In this document: positions 5,932 through 15,193 of the stretch, piece after piece
Position numbering within the stretch: the first letter of the stretch is position 1
Layout: each line of letters starts with the position of its first letter
DNA from: Amphibiibacter pelophylacis
GTDB taxonomy: Bacteria; Pseudomonadota; Gammaproteobacteria; Burkholderiales; Burkholderiaceae_C
Reading direction: 5' to 3'
Length of the DNA stretch: 25,650 nt
Assembly (NCBI RefSeq): GCF_037688875.1
Contig: NZ_JAWDIE010000028.1
Span: forward strand, 1 to 25,650
Notes under the pieces: generated by a model
Database searches by the model: none
What the model saw: the letters and a program-made list of their open reading frames with translations, nothing else
Told to the model about the DNA's origin: nothing
Translations under genes and position numbers: made by a program

Positions 5932-7901
5932 GCAGCTGGCGCGACATCCTGCGTGGGGGCAGCGAGGCGCCTGACGCCGTGCCGCTGGGCGCCGCCACGG
6001 GCCGCCGCCGCAAGGGCCCGGCGCCCGTCAAGGCGCGTGCGGAAAAACCCAGTGCCGACAAGCCCGCCAAAGCGGCCCGCGCAGCCAGCGCCAACCGTGA
6101 GGCCAGCCCCGGCCGCCTGAGCGCTGTCATGACCTGGCTGAATGGCCGCAGCGATGCTGCCGACGAGGGCGGCATGGCCCACGCGACCAGCCCGGTGCTG
6201 GCGTCCAAAACCCCGGCCTCGCGCGCCACCGCCATCGTGGTGCTGCTGGGTGTGGCTGCGGTGGTCATGGCCGGCCGAGCGATGTGGGTGCAGTGGTACA
6301 ACCAGGATTTTTATCTGCAGGAGGGTGACAAGCGCTACACGCAGGTCATCCGCACGCCGGGTGAGCGCGGCCAGATTTTCGACCGCACCGGCCAGCTATT
6401 GGCCACCAGCGTACCTGCCCCCTCGATTTTTGCCGTTCCCAAAGAGCTGGACGCCAGCGACACCCAGCGCGGCCAGCTGGCCCGGCTGCTGGGCATGACT
6501 CCGGCGCAGCTGGATCGCCGCCTGCTGGAGAACCGCAACTTCGTCTGGCTGCAGCGCCAGGCCGATCCGCAGACCTGGGACAAAATCAGGGCGCTGGGCC
6601 TCAAAGGCCTGAACACGGTCACTGAGAGCCGCCGGGGTTATCCGGAAGGCGAGGTGATGTCGCAGGTGCTGGGCATGACCAACGATGTCGGCGAAGGCAT
6701 TGCCGGGATCGAGCTGTCGATGAACCGCCAGCTGGTCGGCGAGCCCGGCCGCCGTGTGGCCGTGCGCAACCGCCTGGGCGAGCCCATCGAGATCCGCGAG
6801 GAGATTCCGCCCACGCACGGCAAGGACGTTTATCTGTCGCTGGACAGCAAGATCCAGTTCACTGCCTTCCAGGCCATCCGCGATGAAGTCACCCGGCGCA
6901 AGGCGGCGGCGGGCAGCGTGGTGGTGCTCGATGCCCAGACGGGCGAGATTCTGGCGCTGGCCAACTACCCCACGTTTGATCCGGAAAACCGCCGCAAGGT
7001 GGTGCCCGCGCTGATGCGCAACCGCGCCGTCACCGACACCTTCGAGCCGGGTTCGACCGTCAAGCCCTTCATCGCGGCCTGGGCCATGCAGACTGGCCGG
7101 GTTCGTCCCAACACCGTGCTGCCGACGGCTTCGGGCCGCATCGTGGTCTCGGGCGTGACGCTGCACGACGACCACGCCTTTGGCAACCTGACGGTGGCGC
7201 AGACCATCCAGAAATCCAGCAACGTCGGCGCGGTCACCATGGCCATGCGCTTTTCGCGCCAGGAAATGTGGAACCTGTACCACACCGTCGGCTTTGGCAC
7301 GCGGCCCGATCTGAACTTCCCGGGCCTCTCGCCCGGCCGCCTGCGCCCGGCCAACACCTGGCGTCCGGTCGAGCAGGCGACCATGGCCTACGGCTACGGC
7401 CTGTCGGCGTCGCTGCTGCAGCTGGCGCACGCCTACACCGTGTTCACGCACGATGGCCGACTGATGCCGCTGTCCATCCTGCGCCGTGATCCCAAGGACA
7501 TTCCGGCCGGTGAGCCCGTGGTGTCGGCCAAGGTGGCCGCCGAGATCCGTCACATGCTGCAGATGACGGCAGGCAAGGGCGGCACGGCCCCACTGGCCCA
7601 GACTTCCGGCTACAGCGTGGGCGGCAAGACCGGCACCGCGCACAAGCAGGAAGGGCGCGGTTACGCGTCCAACAAGTACCGCGCCTGGTTTGTCGGCCTC
7701 TCGCCGGTCGAGAAGCCCCGCATCATCGTCGGGGTGATGGTCGATGAGCCGCGCGGCGTCTATTACGGCGGCCTGGTGGCCGCGCCGGTGTTTTCGCGGG
7801 TGGTCGAGCGCTCGCTCGGCCTGCTGGGCGTGGTGCCCGACCGCAGCATCCAGCCCGGCATCATCACCGCCAAAGACATGGCCCCGGAGAGCGTGCAATG
7901 A
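5928..7901 (+). CDS. ftsI: Septal peptidoglycan transpeptidase FtsI (PBP3)
   Basis: FtsI cross-links septal peptidoglycan in the periplasm as partner of FtsW. The transpeptidase motifs are present: Ser376-x-x-Lys379 in EPGSTVKPF, Ser430-Ser-Asn432 in QKSSNVG and Lys567-Thr-Gly in GGKTGT. A dimerisation domain begins at GERGQIFDRTG (145-155). One transmembrane segment lies at about 101-118. The protein is 657 residues, longer than the usual 570-590, because about 82 basic, Ala/Pro/Lys-rich residues precede the normal start region (SPVLASKTP at 88-96). ATG 5928 is supported by AGGAG 7 nt upstream and by the ATGA overlap with ftsL; ATG 6174 (Met83, with GAGGG upstream) would give a canonical-length protein. 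The stop overlaps the next start. Confidence 0.96.
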   Translation: MSSWRDILRGGSEAPDAVPLGAATGRRRKGPAPVKARAEKPSADKPAKAARAASANREASPGRLSAVMTWLNGRSDAADEGGMAHATSPVLASKTPASRATAIVVLLGVAAVVMAGRAMWVQWYNQDFYLQEGDKRYTQVIRTPGERGQIFDRTGQLLATSVPAPSIFAVPKELDASDTQRGQLARLLGMTPAQLDRRLLENRNFVWLQRQADPQTWDKIRALGLKGLNTVTESRRGYPEGEVMSQVLGMTNDVGEGIAGIELSMNRQLVGEPGRRVAVRNRLGEPIEIREEIPPTHGKDVYLSLDSKIQFTAFQAIRDEVTRRKAAAGSVVVLDAQTGEILALANYPTFDPENRRKVVPALMRNRAVTDTFEPGSTVKPFIAAWAMQTGRVRPNTVLPTASGRIVVSGVTLHDDHAFGNLTVAQTIQKSSNVGAVTMAMRFSRQEMWNLYHTVGFGTRPDLNFPGLSPGRLRPANTWRPVEQATMAYGYGLSASLLQLAHAYTVFTHDGRLMPLSILRRDPKDIPAGEPVVSAKVAAEIRHMLQMTAGKGGTAPLAQTSGYSVGGKTGTAHKQEGRGYASNKYRAWFVGLSPVEKPRIIVGVMVDEPRGVYYGGLVAAPVFSRVVERSLGLLGVVPDRSIQPGIITAKDMAPESVQ

Positions 7902-10900
7902 GCGCCAGTCCCGTCCTGACCCCTGCCGCCATCGCCGACTGGCTGCGCCAGCGCGTCACCGGCGATCTGCGCATCGACAGCCGCCAGCTGGCCAGCGGCG
8001 ACGGCTTTATCGCCTGGCCGGGCGCCGCCACCGACGCGCGCGTTTTTGTGGCGCAGGCGCTGGAAGCGGGCGTGGCCGCTGTAGTGGTCGAGGCCGAGGG
8101 CCTGGCGAAGGTCGAGCCCGCCGTGCCGCAGGACGACGACCGCATCCTGGCCGTTCCCGGCCTGAAAGCGCTGCTGGGCGACATCGCTGCCGAATACTTT
8201 GGCCGCCCCTCACAGGACGTGCAGATGCTGGCGGTGACGGGCACCAACGGCAAGACATCCATCGCCTGGTGGCTGGCCTGCCTGCTGGCGGGCCTGGGCC
8301 AGCGCTGCGGCGTGATCGGCACACTGGGCATGAGCCTGGTCGAACCCGCCGCCGAGGGTGAAACCCCCGCGCCGCAGTGGCAGTACACCGGCCTGACCAC
8401 GCCCGATCCGGTCAGCCTGCAGGGCCAGCTTGCGCGCTGGCGCGACAGCGGCGTGCGCAGCGCCAGCATCGAGGCCTCGTCGATTGGCCTGGTCGAACAG
8501 CGCCTGGCCGGGGTGCAGATGCGCGTGGGCGTGTTCTCCAACCTGACCCAGGATCATCTGGATTACCACGGCGACATGGCCGCTTATGCCCGCGCCAAAC
8601 GCCTGCTGTTTGATCGCCCCGAACTGGCGGTGGCGGTGGTGAATATCGACGACGCCGAAGGCGAGGCGCTGGCGCGTGATCTGGCTGCACAGCTCCCGCT
8701 GTGGACCACCTCCGCGCGCGGGCAGGAGGCGCTGGAAGGCCTGGCCGTACAAGGCCACGTGCTGGCGCGCGGTCTGCTGGTTCAGGCGCAAGGCCTGCGC
8801 TTCGAGCTGGGCCTGCAGCGCCCGGGGCAGGAACTGGCCATCCACCCGCTGCAGACGCGGCTGATTGGCGCTTTCAACATCAGCAATGTGCTGGAAGTGG
8901 TGGCCACGCTGCTGGCGCTGGGCCACGACGAGACGGCGGTGCTGGCGGGCGTGCCGCGCCTGACGGGCGTGCCGGGGCGTATGGAAGTGATCACGCCGCC
9001 CGCCGCTGCGACGTCCTCTGACGCAGCAGCGCCCGCGCTGCCGCTGGTGGTGGTCGATTACGCCCACACGCCCGATGCGCTGGACAAGGCACTGGCCGCG
9101 CTGCGGCCGCTGGCACAGGCGCGTGGCGGCGAGCTGCGCGTGGTGTTTGGCTGCGGTGGCAACCGCGATCCGGGCAAGCGCCCGCAGATGGGCCGCATCG
9201 CCGCCCTGGGCGCGCGCCACGTTGTGCTGACCAGCGACAACCCCCGCAAGGAAGAACCGCAGGCGATTCTGGACGACATCCTGCGCGGCATTCCCGGCTC
9301 AGGCGCCGACACGGTGCCGGAAGGCGCCACGCTGGCTGACGTGCAGGTGCAGGTCGACCGCGCCCGCGCCATCGCCCAGGCCATCCACACGGCGGCGGCC
9401 AGCGATGTGGTGCTGATCGCGGGCAAGGGCCACGAGCAGGATCAGGATATTGGCGGCGTGCGTCGCCCCTTCAGCGACCAGCAGCAGGCCCGCGACGCGC
9501 TGGCCGAGCAGGCCGGGCGCAAGCGCTCCTGGTCCGACTGGATTGCCCGCACGCGGGAGCTGGCCAGCAGCGAAGGCCCCGAGGCCGTGACCCTGGCGCC
9601 CGTGCCGCGCTGGACGGTGGGCGACATCGCCCGCGAGCTGGGCACGGCAGTCTGCGGCGACGCCAGCCAGACTTTCGAGCGCGTGCACAGCGACACGCGC
9701 ACGCTGCAGCCGGGCGATCTGTTCGTCGCGCTGCGCGGCGAGCGCTTCGACGCCAACGATTTCCTGCCGAAAGCGGCGGGCGAAGGCGCCGTGGCGGCGC
9801 TGGCCCAGCGCGATCCGTCGGAATCGGGCCTGTCCGGCGTGGTCGTGCCCGACAGCCTGGCTGCACTGCAGACGCTGGCCACGCGCTGGCGCGCCCGTCT
9901 GACCCTGCCCCTGATCGCCGTGACCGGCAGCAATGGCAAAACCACCGTCACCCAGATGATCGCCAGCATCCTGCGCGCGTGGCTGGGGGTGGAATCGCTG
10001 TCCACGCAGGGCAATCTGAACAACCACATCGGCGTGCCGCTGACCCTGATGCGCCTGCGCCAGGACAGCGAGCGCCAGCACCGCGCGGCGGTGGTCGAGC
10101 TGGGCATGAATCACCCCGGCGAGATCGCCGAACTGGCCGCCATGGCGCAGCCCACGGTGGCGCTGGTCAACAACGCCCAGCGCGAGCACCTGGAATTCAT
10201 GCACACCATCGAGGCCGTGGCCCGCGAGAACGGCAGCGTGCTGCGCGCTCTGCCGCCGGGCGGCGTGGCGGTTTTCCCGCACGGCGACGAATGGTCCGGC
10301 CTGTGGCAGGAGATGGCCGCCGGGCGCCGCCTGATGCGTTTCGCGCTGGCCGAAGAGGACAGCGATCCGGCGCTGCTGGAGGCCGAAGTCGTCGGCGCGG
10401 CGGTCTGGGTGCAGGGCGCCATGGGCGGCGGCTACGAGCTGAGCCTGTCCACGCCCATGGGCGACGCCGAGGTCTTCGTGCGCGTGGCCGGCCTGCACAA
10501 TGTGCGCAACGCCATCGCCGCCGCCGCCTGCGCGCTGGCCGCCGGGGCGCCGCTGGACCGCATCGTCAAGGGCCTGCGCGATTTCTCGCCGGTGCAGGGG
10601 CGCTCGCAGCTCAGCGCGCTGGCCTGGCCGGCCGCCGTGCGCGGCAGTGCGCCGGATGTGCCCGGCACGCTGATCAACGACAGCTACAACGCCAACCCCG
10701 ATTCGGTGCGCGCCGCCATCGATCTGCTGGCCGACCTGCCCGGGCCGCACTGGCTGGTGCTGGGCGATATGGGCGAGGTCGGCGACCAGGGACCGGAGTT
10801 TCACGCCGAAGTCGGCGCCTACGCGCGCAGCCGCGGCCTGACCCACCTGTGGTGCGCGGGCGAAGCCGCCCGTCACGCCGCCACGGCATTTGTCGCGGGC

Positions 10901-11089
10901 CAGATGACCTCGGCACAGGTCTGGCCCGATGCCGCCCGCCTGGTCGCCGCGCTGGACGAGGACCACCTGCCGCGCCCGCTGCCGCAGACCGTGCTGGTCA
11001 AAGGATCGCGCTTCATGCGCATGGAGCAGGTGGTGCAGGCCTTGCAGGCACTGTGCGGCGCCACCCCGGACCGCAAGAAGGAGAACTGA
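7898..11089 (+). CDS. murE-murF: Bifunctional MurE-MurF fusion ligase
   Basis: This 1063-residue cytoplasmic protein joins two successive Mur ligases. The first half (about 1-540) is MurE, adding meso-diaminopimelate to UDP-MurNAc-Ala-Glu: ATP loop TGTNGKTS (114-121) and the DAP-specificity motif DNPR (447-450, in SDNPRKEEP). The second half (from about 568) is MurF, adding D-Ala-D-Ala: ATP loop TGSNGKTT (676-683), GMNHPGEI, NNAQREHLEFM, NDSYNANPDS and LGDMGEVG. A linker of about 30 residues separates them. The frame is continuous with no stop or new start at the junction. Fused murE-murF genes are known in Bordetella and some other Burkholderiales. It starts with an ATGA overlap with ftsI and CGGAGAG upstream. 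Confidence 0.96.
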   Translation: MSASPVLTPAAIADWLRQRVTGDLRIDSRQLASGDGFIAWPGAATDARVFVAQALEAGVAAVVVEAEGLAKVEPAVPQDDDRILAVPGLKALLGDIAAEYFGRPSQDVQMLAVTGTNGKTSIAWWLACLLAGLGQRCGVIGTLGMSLVEPAAEGETPAPQWQYTGLTTPDPVSLQGQLARWRDSGVRSASIEASSIGLVEQRLAGVQMRVGVFSNLTQDHLDYHGDMAAYARAKRLLFDRPELAVAVVNIDDAEGEALARDLAAQLPLWTTSARGQEALEGLAVQGHVLARGLLVQAQGLRFELGLQRPGQELAIHPLQTRLIGAFNISNVLEVVATLLALGHDETAVLAGVPRLTGVPGRMEVITPPAAATSSDAAAPALPLVVVDYAHTPDALDKALAALRPLAQARGGELRVVFGCGGNRDPGKRPQMGRIAALGARHVVLTSDNPRKEEPQAILDDILRGIPGSGADTVPEGATLADVQVQVDRARAIAQAIHTAAASDVVLIAGKGHEQDQDIGGVRRPFSDQQQARDALAEQAGRKRSWSDWIARTRELASSEGPEAVTLAPVPRWTVGDIARELGTAVCGDASQTFERVHSDTRTLQPGDLFVALRGERFDANDFLPKAAGEGAVAALAQRDPSESGLSGVVVPDSLAALQTLATRWRARLTLPLIAVTGSNGKTTVTQMIASILRAWLGVESLSTQGNLNNHIGVPLTLMRLRQDSERQHRAAVVELGMNHPGEIAELAAMAQPTVALVNNAQREHLEFMHTIEAVARENGSVLRALPPGGVAVFPHGDEWSGLWQEMAAGRRLMRFALAEEDSDPALLEAEVVGAAVWVQGAMGGGYELSLSTPMGDAEVFVRVAGLHNVRNAIAAAACALAAGAPLDRIVKGLRDFSPVQGRSQLSALAWPAAVRGSAPDVPGTLINDSYNANPDSVRAAIDLLADLPGPHWLVLGDMGEVGDQGPEFHAEVGAYARSRGLTHLWCAGEAARHAATAFVAGQMTSAQVWPDAARLVAALDEDHLPRPLPQTVLVKGSRFMRMEQVVQALQALCGATPDRKKEN

Positions 11090-11093
11090 AGCC

Positions 11094-12275
11094 ATGCTGT
11101 ATGCCCTGACCCAGTGGCTTTACGCCCTGGACCCGGAGACTTTCGGGTTTCTGCGCGTTTTCCAGTACCTGACGCTGCGCGCCGTGCTCAGCGCCGTGAC
11201 CGCGCTGGTCATCGGCCTGGCGCTGGGGCCGCGCGTGATCCGCTACCTGGTCAGTCTGAAAATCGGGCAGCCCATCCGCGAATACGGCGTCAGCACGCAC
11301 CTGGCCAAAAGCGGCACGCCCACCATGGGTGGCGTGCTGATCCTGCTGGGCATCGGCCTGTCGACGCTGCTGTGGGCCGACTGGAGCAACCGCTTCATCT
11401 GGCCGGTGCTGCTGGTCACCTTCGGTTTTGGCGCCATCGGCTGGGTGGACGACTGGCGCAAGGTCGTGGACAAAAACCCCGAAGGCATGCGCTCGCGCGA
11501 AAAGTACATGTGGCAGTCGCTGATCGGCATCGTCACCGCGTTTTATCTGGCTTTTGCCGTATCCAGCGACGCCAGCAGCAACGGTTTCCAGGTCTTCTGG
11601 GCCTGGGTGACGTCGGGCTTCACCCAGCCGCTGCCGGCCGCTGCCGCGCTGCACGTGCCGCTGCTGAAATCCATCAGCTACCCGCTGGGCGTGGCGGGCT
11701 TTATTTTCCTGACCTACTTCGTGGTGGTGGGCGCCAGCAACGCGGTCAACCTGACTGACGGCCTGGACGGCCTGGCCATCATGCCGGTGGTCATGGTGGG
11801 CGGCGCGCTGGGCGTGTTCGCCTACGTGGTCGGCAACGCGGTGTTTTCGCGCTACCTGCTCTTCCCCTACATTCCTGGCGCGGGCGAGGTGCTGATTTTC
11901 TGCACCGCCATCGTCGGCGCAGGGCTGGCTTTCCTGTGGTTCAACGCGCATCCGGCGCAGATGTTCATGGGCGACGTGGGCGCACTGGCGCTGGGCGGCG
12001 CTCTGGGCGTGGTCGCCGTCATCACGCGCCAGGAGATCGTCCTGGGCATCATGGGCGGCATTTTTGTCGCCGAGGCACTGTCGGTGATGGCGCAGGTGCT
12101 GTACTTCAAGATCACGCGGCGCATCACCGGCACCGGCAAGCGCCTGCTGCGCATGGCGCCGCTGCACCACCATTACGAGAAAAAAGGCTGGAAGGAAACC
12201 CAGGTGGTGACCCGCTTCTGGATCATCACCATCCTGCTGTGCCTGATCGGCCTGTCCACCCTGAAACTGCGCTGA
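11094..12275 (+). CDS. mraY: Phospho-N-acetylmuramoyl-pentapeptide transferase MraY
   Basis: MraY transfers phospho-MurNAc-pentapeptide to undecaprenyl phosphate, forming lipid I at the inner face of the cytoplasmic membrane. The 393-residue protein is polytopic (about ten transmembrane segments) and has the catalytic Asp119-Asp120 (GWVDDWRK), NAVNLTDGLDG (216-226), FMGDVG (291-296) and the PLHHHYEKKGW motif (His358-360). It is about 30 residues longer than the E. coli enzyme because of a longer loop around 155-190. The start at 11094 lies 4 bp after the murE-murF stop and has AAGGAG upstream; the frame is open further upstream but only inside murF. Confidence 0.97.
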   Translation: MLYALTQWLYALDPETFGFLRVFQYLTLRAVLSAVTALVIGLALGPRVIRYLVSLKIGQPIREYGVSTHLAKSGTPTMGGVLILLGIGLSTLLWADWSNRFIWPVLLVTFGFGAIGWVDDWRKVVDKNPEGMRSREKYMWQSLIGIVTAFYLAFAVSSDASSNGFQVFWAWVTSGFTQPLPAAAALHVPLLKSISYPLGVAGFIFLTYFVVVGASNAVNLTDGLDGLAIMPVVMVGGALGVFAYVVGNAVFSRYLLFPYIPGAGEVLIFCTAIVGAGLAFLWFNAHPAQMFMGDVGALALGGALGVVAVITRQEIVLGIMGGIFVAEALSVMAQVLYFKITRRITGTGKRLLRMAPLHHHYEKKGWKETQVVTRFWIITILLCLIGLSTLKLR

Positions 12276-12296
12276 GCCCGCAGCACCCTTGACACC

Positions 12297-13880
12297 ATGA
12301 GCGACACCGCCTTCTTCCCCCACGACGCCCTGGCCGCCCCTCTGGCGGGCCAAAGCGTGGCCGTGCTGGGCCTGGGCGCCTCTGGCCTGGCCATGGCGCG
12401 CTGGTGCCAGCGCCTGGGGGCCCAGGTGCGCGTGTGGGACAGCCGCGAGAATCCGCCCATGCGGGCTGATCTCCCCCAGGGCGCCACCCTGCGCAGCGGC
12501 GCCTGGACCGACGCCGGGGCCCGCGATTGGCTGGACGGCGTGGGCCTGCTGCTGAAAAGCCCGGGCCTGTCGCCCCATGACGCGCAACTGGCGCCTTTGA
12601 CGCAGGGGGCTGCGCAGCGCGGCCTGCGCGTGCAGGGTGAACTCGATCTTTTTGCGCAGGCCCTGGCCGCGCTGCGCGGTGCAAAAAATGCTGAAAGCAC
12701 GGAAGGCGCAACCTACTCGCCGACCGTGCTGGCCATCACCGGCACCAACGGCAAAACGACCACGACCGCGCTCACCGCCTGTCTGCTGGAAGGCGCTGGC
12801 CTGCGCGTGGCGGTGGCCGGCAATATTGGCCCGACCCTGCTGGACACCCTGGCCGAGCGCCTGAGCGTTCCGGCCCCGCAGTGGCCGCAGGCCTGGGTGC
12901 TGGAGCTGTCCAGCTTCCAGCTGCAAGGCGTGCAGGGTTTTGAGCCCACGGCGGCCACGGTGCTCAACGTCACGCAGGATCACCTGGACTGGCACGCCGA
13001 CATGGCCGAATACGCCGCCGACAAGGCCGCGATTTTTGGCGCCAGCACGCTGCGCGTGCTCAACCGCGACGACGCCACCGTGCGCGCCATGCGGCCCGCC
13101 CCCGTGGCGACAGCCGCCAAAGTCCGCAAAGCTGTGGTGGCGGCACCGCAGGTGATTTCTTTCGGGCTGGACGCCCCCACGCAGGCGGGCGACTACGGCC
13201 TGATCGACGATCAGGGCATGGTCTGGCTGGCCTGGGCGCAGCCCAGCGATAGCAGCGCCGAGCCCGGCGATTTCACCCTGCAGCGCCTGATGCCGGCCGA
13301 CGCCCTGCGCATTCGCGGCCGTCACAACGCGGCCAACGCCCTGGCGGCGCTGGCCCTGGCGCGGGCCAGTGGTGCCGAGGTCGGCCCCATGCTGCATGCC
13401 CTGCGTGCCTACAAGGGTGAACCGCACCGTGTGCAGTCGGTGGCGGTGCACGAGGGCATCGAGATTTACGACGACTCCAAAGGCACCAATGTGGGCGCCA
13501 CGGTGGCCGCCATCGCGGGCCTGGGGCCTGACAAGGCGCCCGGGCGCCTGGTGCTGATTCTGGGCGGCGAGGGCAAGGGCCAGGATTTCACGCCGCTGCT
13601 CGCGCCGCTGCGCCATTACGCCCGCGCCGTCGCGCTGATCGGCAAGGATGCGCCGCGCCTGGCGCAGCTTCTGGCCACCGAGGCCTGGCCTGTGCAGAGC
13701 CACGCCACGCTGGAAGAAGCCACGGCCTGGTCACTGGCGCAGGCGCGCAGTGGCGACGCCGTGCTGCTGAGCCCCGCCTGCGCCAGCCTGGACATGTTCC
13801 GCAACTACGTTCACCGGGGCGAGTGCTTTGTCGCCGCCGTGCGCGCCTGCATCGAGCAGGCGGGAGGGGTCTGGGCATGA
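12297..13880 (+). CDS. murD: UDP-N-acetylmuramoylalanine--D-glutamate ligase MurD
   Basis: MurD adds D-glutamate to UDP-MurNAc-L-Ala in the cytoplasm. The 527-residue product shows the N-terminal Rossmann motif VLGLGASGLAMARW (23-36), LKSPGLSP, the ATP loop TGTNGKTT (148-155), ELSSFQL, NVTQDHLDWH and DDSKGTNVGAT. It is about 90 residues longer than E. coli MurD (438): extra residues lie just before the ATP loop (about 128-142) and in a loop after the central domain (about 262-320), both rich in Ala, Ser and Asp and probably surface-exposed. It begins 21 bp after mraY; the stop overlaps the ftsW start (ATGA). Confidence 0.96.
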   Translation: MSDTAFFPHDALAAPLAGQSVAVLGLGASGLAMARWCQRLGAQVRVWDSRENPPMRADLPQGATLRSGAWTDAGARDWLDGVGLLLKSPGLSPHDAQLAPLTQGAAQRGLRVQGELDLFAQALAALRGAKNAESTEGATYSPTVLAITGTNGKTTTTALTACLLEGAGLRVAVAGNIGPTLLDTLAERLSVPAPQWPQAWVLELSSFQLQGVQGFEPTAATVLNVTQDHLDWHADMAEYAADKAAIFGASTLRVLNRDDATVRAMRPAPVATAAKVRKAVVAAPQVISFGLDAPTQAGDYGLIDDQGMVWLAWAQPSDSSAEPGDFTLQRLMPADALRIRGRHNAANALAALALARASGAEVGPMLHALRAYKGEPHRVQSVAVHEGIEIYDDSKGTNVGATVAAIAGLGPDKAPGRLVLILGGEGKGQDFTPLLAPLRHYARAVALIGKDAPRLAQLLATEAWPVQSHATLEEATAWSLAQARSGDAVLLSPACASLDMFRNYVHRGECFVAAVRACIEQAGGVWA

Positions 13881-15193
13881 GCCGCACCGACACCCTGGCC
13901 CCGGCCGCCACGCCCGATCTGTCCGGCGCTTCCGCCACCCCCGGGCGCGGCAGCTCTTTGCGGGGCCGCGTGCGCCGCTGGCTGGGCGCCTCCGACACCA
14001 GCAGCAGCGCGCTGGATCTGCGCAGCACCACGCCGGTGCAGCTCAGCAGTTACGACCGCGCGCTGGTCTGGGTGGTGCTGATGCTGCTGGCGTTCAGCCT
14101 GGTGATGGTGTTTTCGGCGACCATCGTCATGTCTGACAACTCGCGCCGTTTTGGCGAGATCGGCGAGTACCACTTCCTGATCCGTCACATTGTGGCGATC
14201 GTGCTGGCGCTGGTGATGGCGCTGGTGGTGGTCAACATTTCGGTGGACCGGCTCGAGCAGCTCACGCCGCTGGCCATTCTGGCGGCGCTGGGCGCGCTGG
14301 TGGTGGTGCTGGTGATCGGCAGCACGGTCAACCACGCCAAGCGCTGGATCAACCTGGGGCCGCTGAACTTCCAGCCCACCGAGCTGGCCAAGCTAGCGAT
14401 GGCCATGTATTCGGCGCACTACATGAAGCGCAAGCTGCGCGAGAACACGGGCTTCTGGCGCTCGGTGCTGCCCATGGGCCTGGTGCTGGCGCTGATGGCC
14501 TTCCTCGTCATGAAAGAGCCCGATCTGGGCGCCGTGGTGGTGCTGTCCTGCATCAGCCTGGGCGTGCTGTGGCTGGGCGGGGTCAACGCGCGGATGATGG
14601 GGCTGGTCTTCGCCATCGTGGCGTCGATTGTGGTGGTGGTGATCGCCACCAGCCCCTTTCGCAAGGCGCGGGTGCTGGCCTACCTGAACCCCTGGGATCC
14701 GGTCTATGCGCAGGAAAAAGGCTACCAGCTGGTCCAGGCGCTGATCGCTTTCGGGCGCGGTGGCATCTGGGGCCAGGGCCTGGGCGACAGCCTGGAAAAG
14801 CAGCACTACCTGCCCGAGGCGCACACCGATTTCATCCTGTCCGTGATCGCCGAAGAGGTCGGCCTGGTCGGCGTGCTGGTGCTGATCCTGGTCTATTACT
14901 GGCTGGTGCGGCGCATTTTTCACATTGGCCGCCAGGCCATCGTCATCAACCGCGTGTACGCCGGGCTGCTGACGCAGGGCATCGGCATCTGGCTGGGCTT
15001 TCAGGTGTTCACCAACATGGGCGTGAACATGGGCGTGCTGCCGACCAAGGGCTTCACGCTGCCCATGATGAGTTACGGAGGATCCGGGATGATCATGAAT
15101 CTGATCGCTATCGCCATCGTGGTGCGCGTGGACATTGAATCGCGCGCCGAGATGCGCGACGGACGGCGTGCTGCGCGGGGAGGCTCCTCATGA
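13877..15193 (+). CDS. ftsW: Septal peptidoglycan glycosyltransferase FtsW (SEDS family)
   Basis: FtsW polymerises lipid II into glycan strands at the septum together with FtsI. The 438-residue protein has the SEDS motifs KEPDLG (213-218), PEAHTDF (313-319, with the acidic residues proposed as catalytic) and PTKGFTLPMMSYGGSG (389-404), on a polytopic background of about ten transmembrane segments beginning near residue 62. About 60 cytoplasmic residues precede the first segment, including a basic patch RGRVRRWLG (29-37). ATG 13877 overlaps the murD stop and has GGGAGGGG 8 nt upstream; the frame opens 18 codons earlier but inside murD. It overlaps murG by 4 bp. Confidence 0.96.
   Translation: MSRTDTLAPAATPDLSGASATPGRGSSLRGRVRRWLGASDTSSSALDLRSTTPVQLSSYDRALVWVVLMLLAFSLVMVFSATIVMSDNSRRFGEIGEYHFLIRHIVAIVLALVMALVVVNISVDRLEQLTPLAILAALGALVVVLVIGSTVNHAKRWINLGPLNFQPTELAKLAMAMYSAHYMKRKLRENTGFWRSVLPMGLVLALMAFLVMKEPDLGAVVVLSCISLGVLWLGGVNARMMGLVFAIVASIVVVVIATSPFRKARVLAYLNPWDPVYAQEKGYQLVQALIAFGRGGIWGQGLGDSLEKQHYLPEAHTDFILSVIAEEVGLVGVLVLILVYYWLVRRIFHIGRQAIVINRVYAGLLTQGIGIWLGFQVFTNMGVNMGVLPTKGFTLPMMSYGGSGMIMNLIAIAIVVRVDIESRAEMRDGRRAARGGSS

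Noticed and set aside
11013..13703. An 896-codon minus-strand open frame opposite mraY and murD
   Set aside because: Shadow of genuine genes in GC-rich DNA; low-complexity composition (many His, Gln, Arg and Gly) and no recognisable family.
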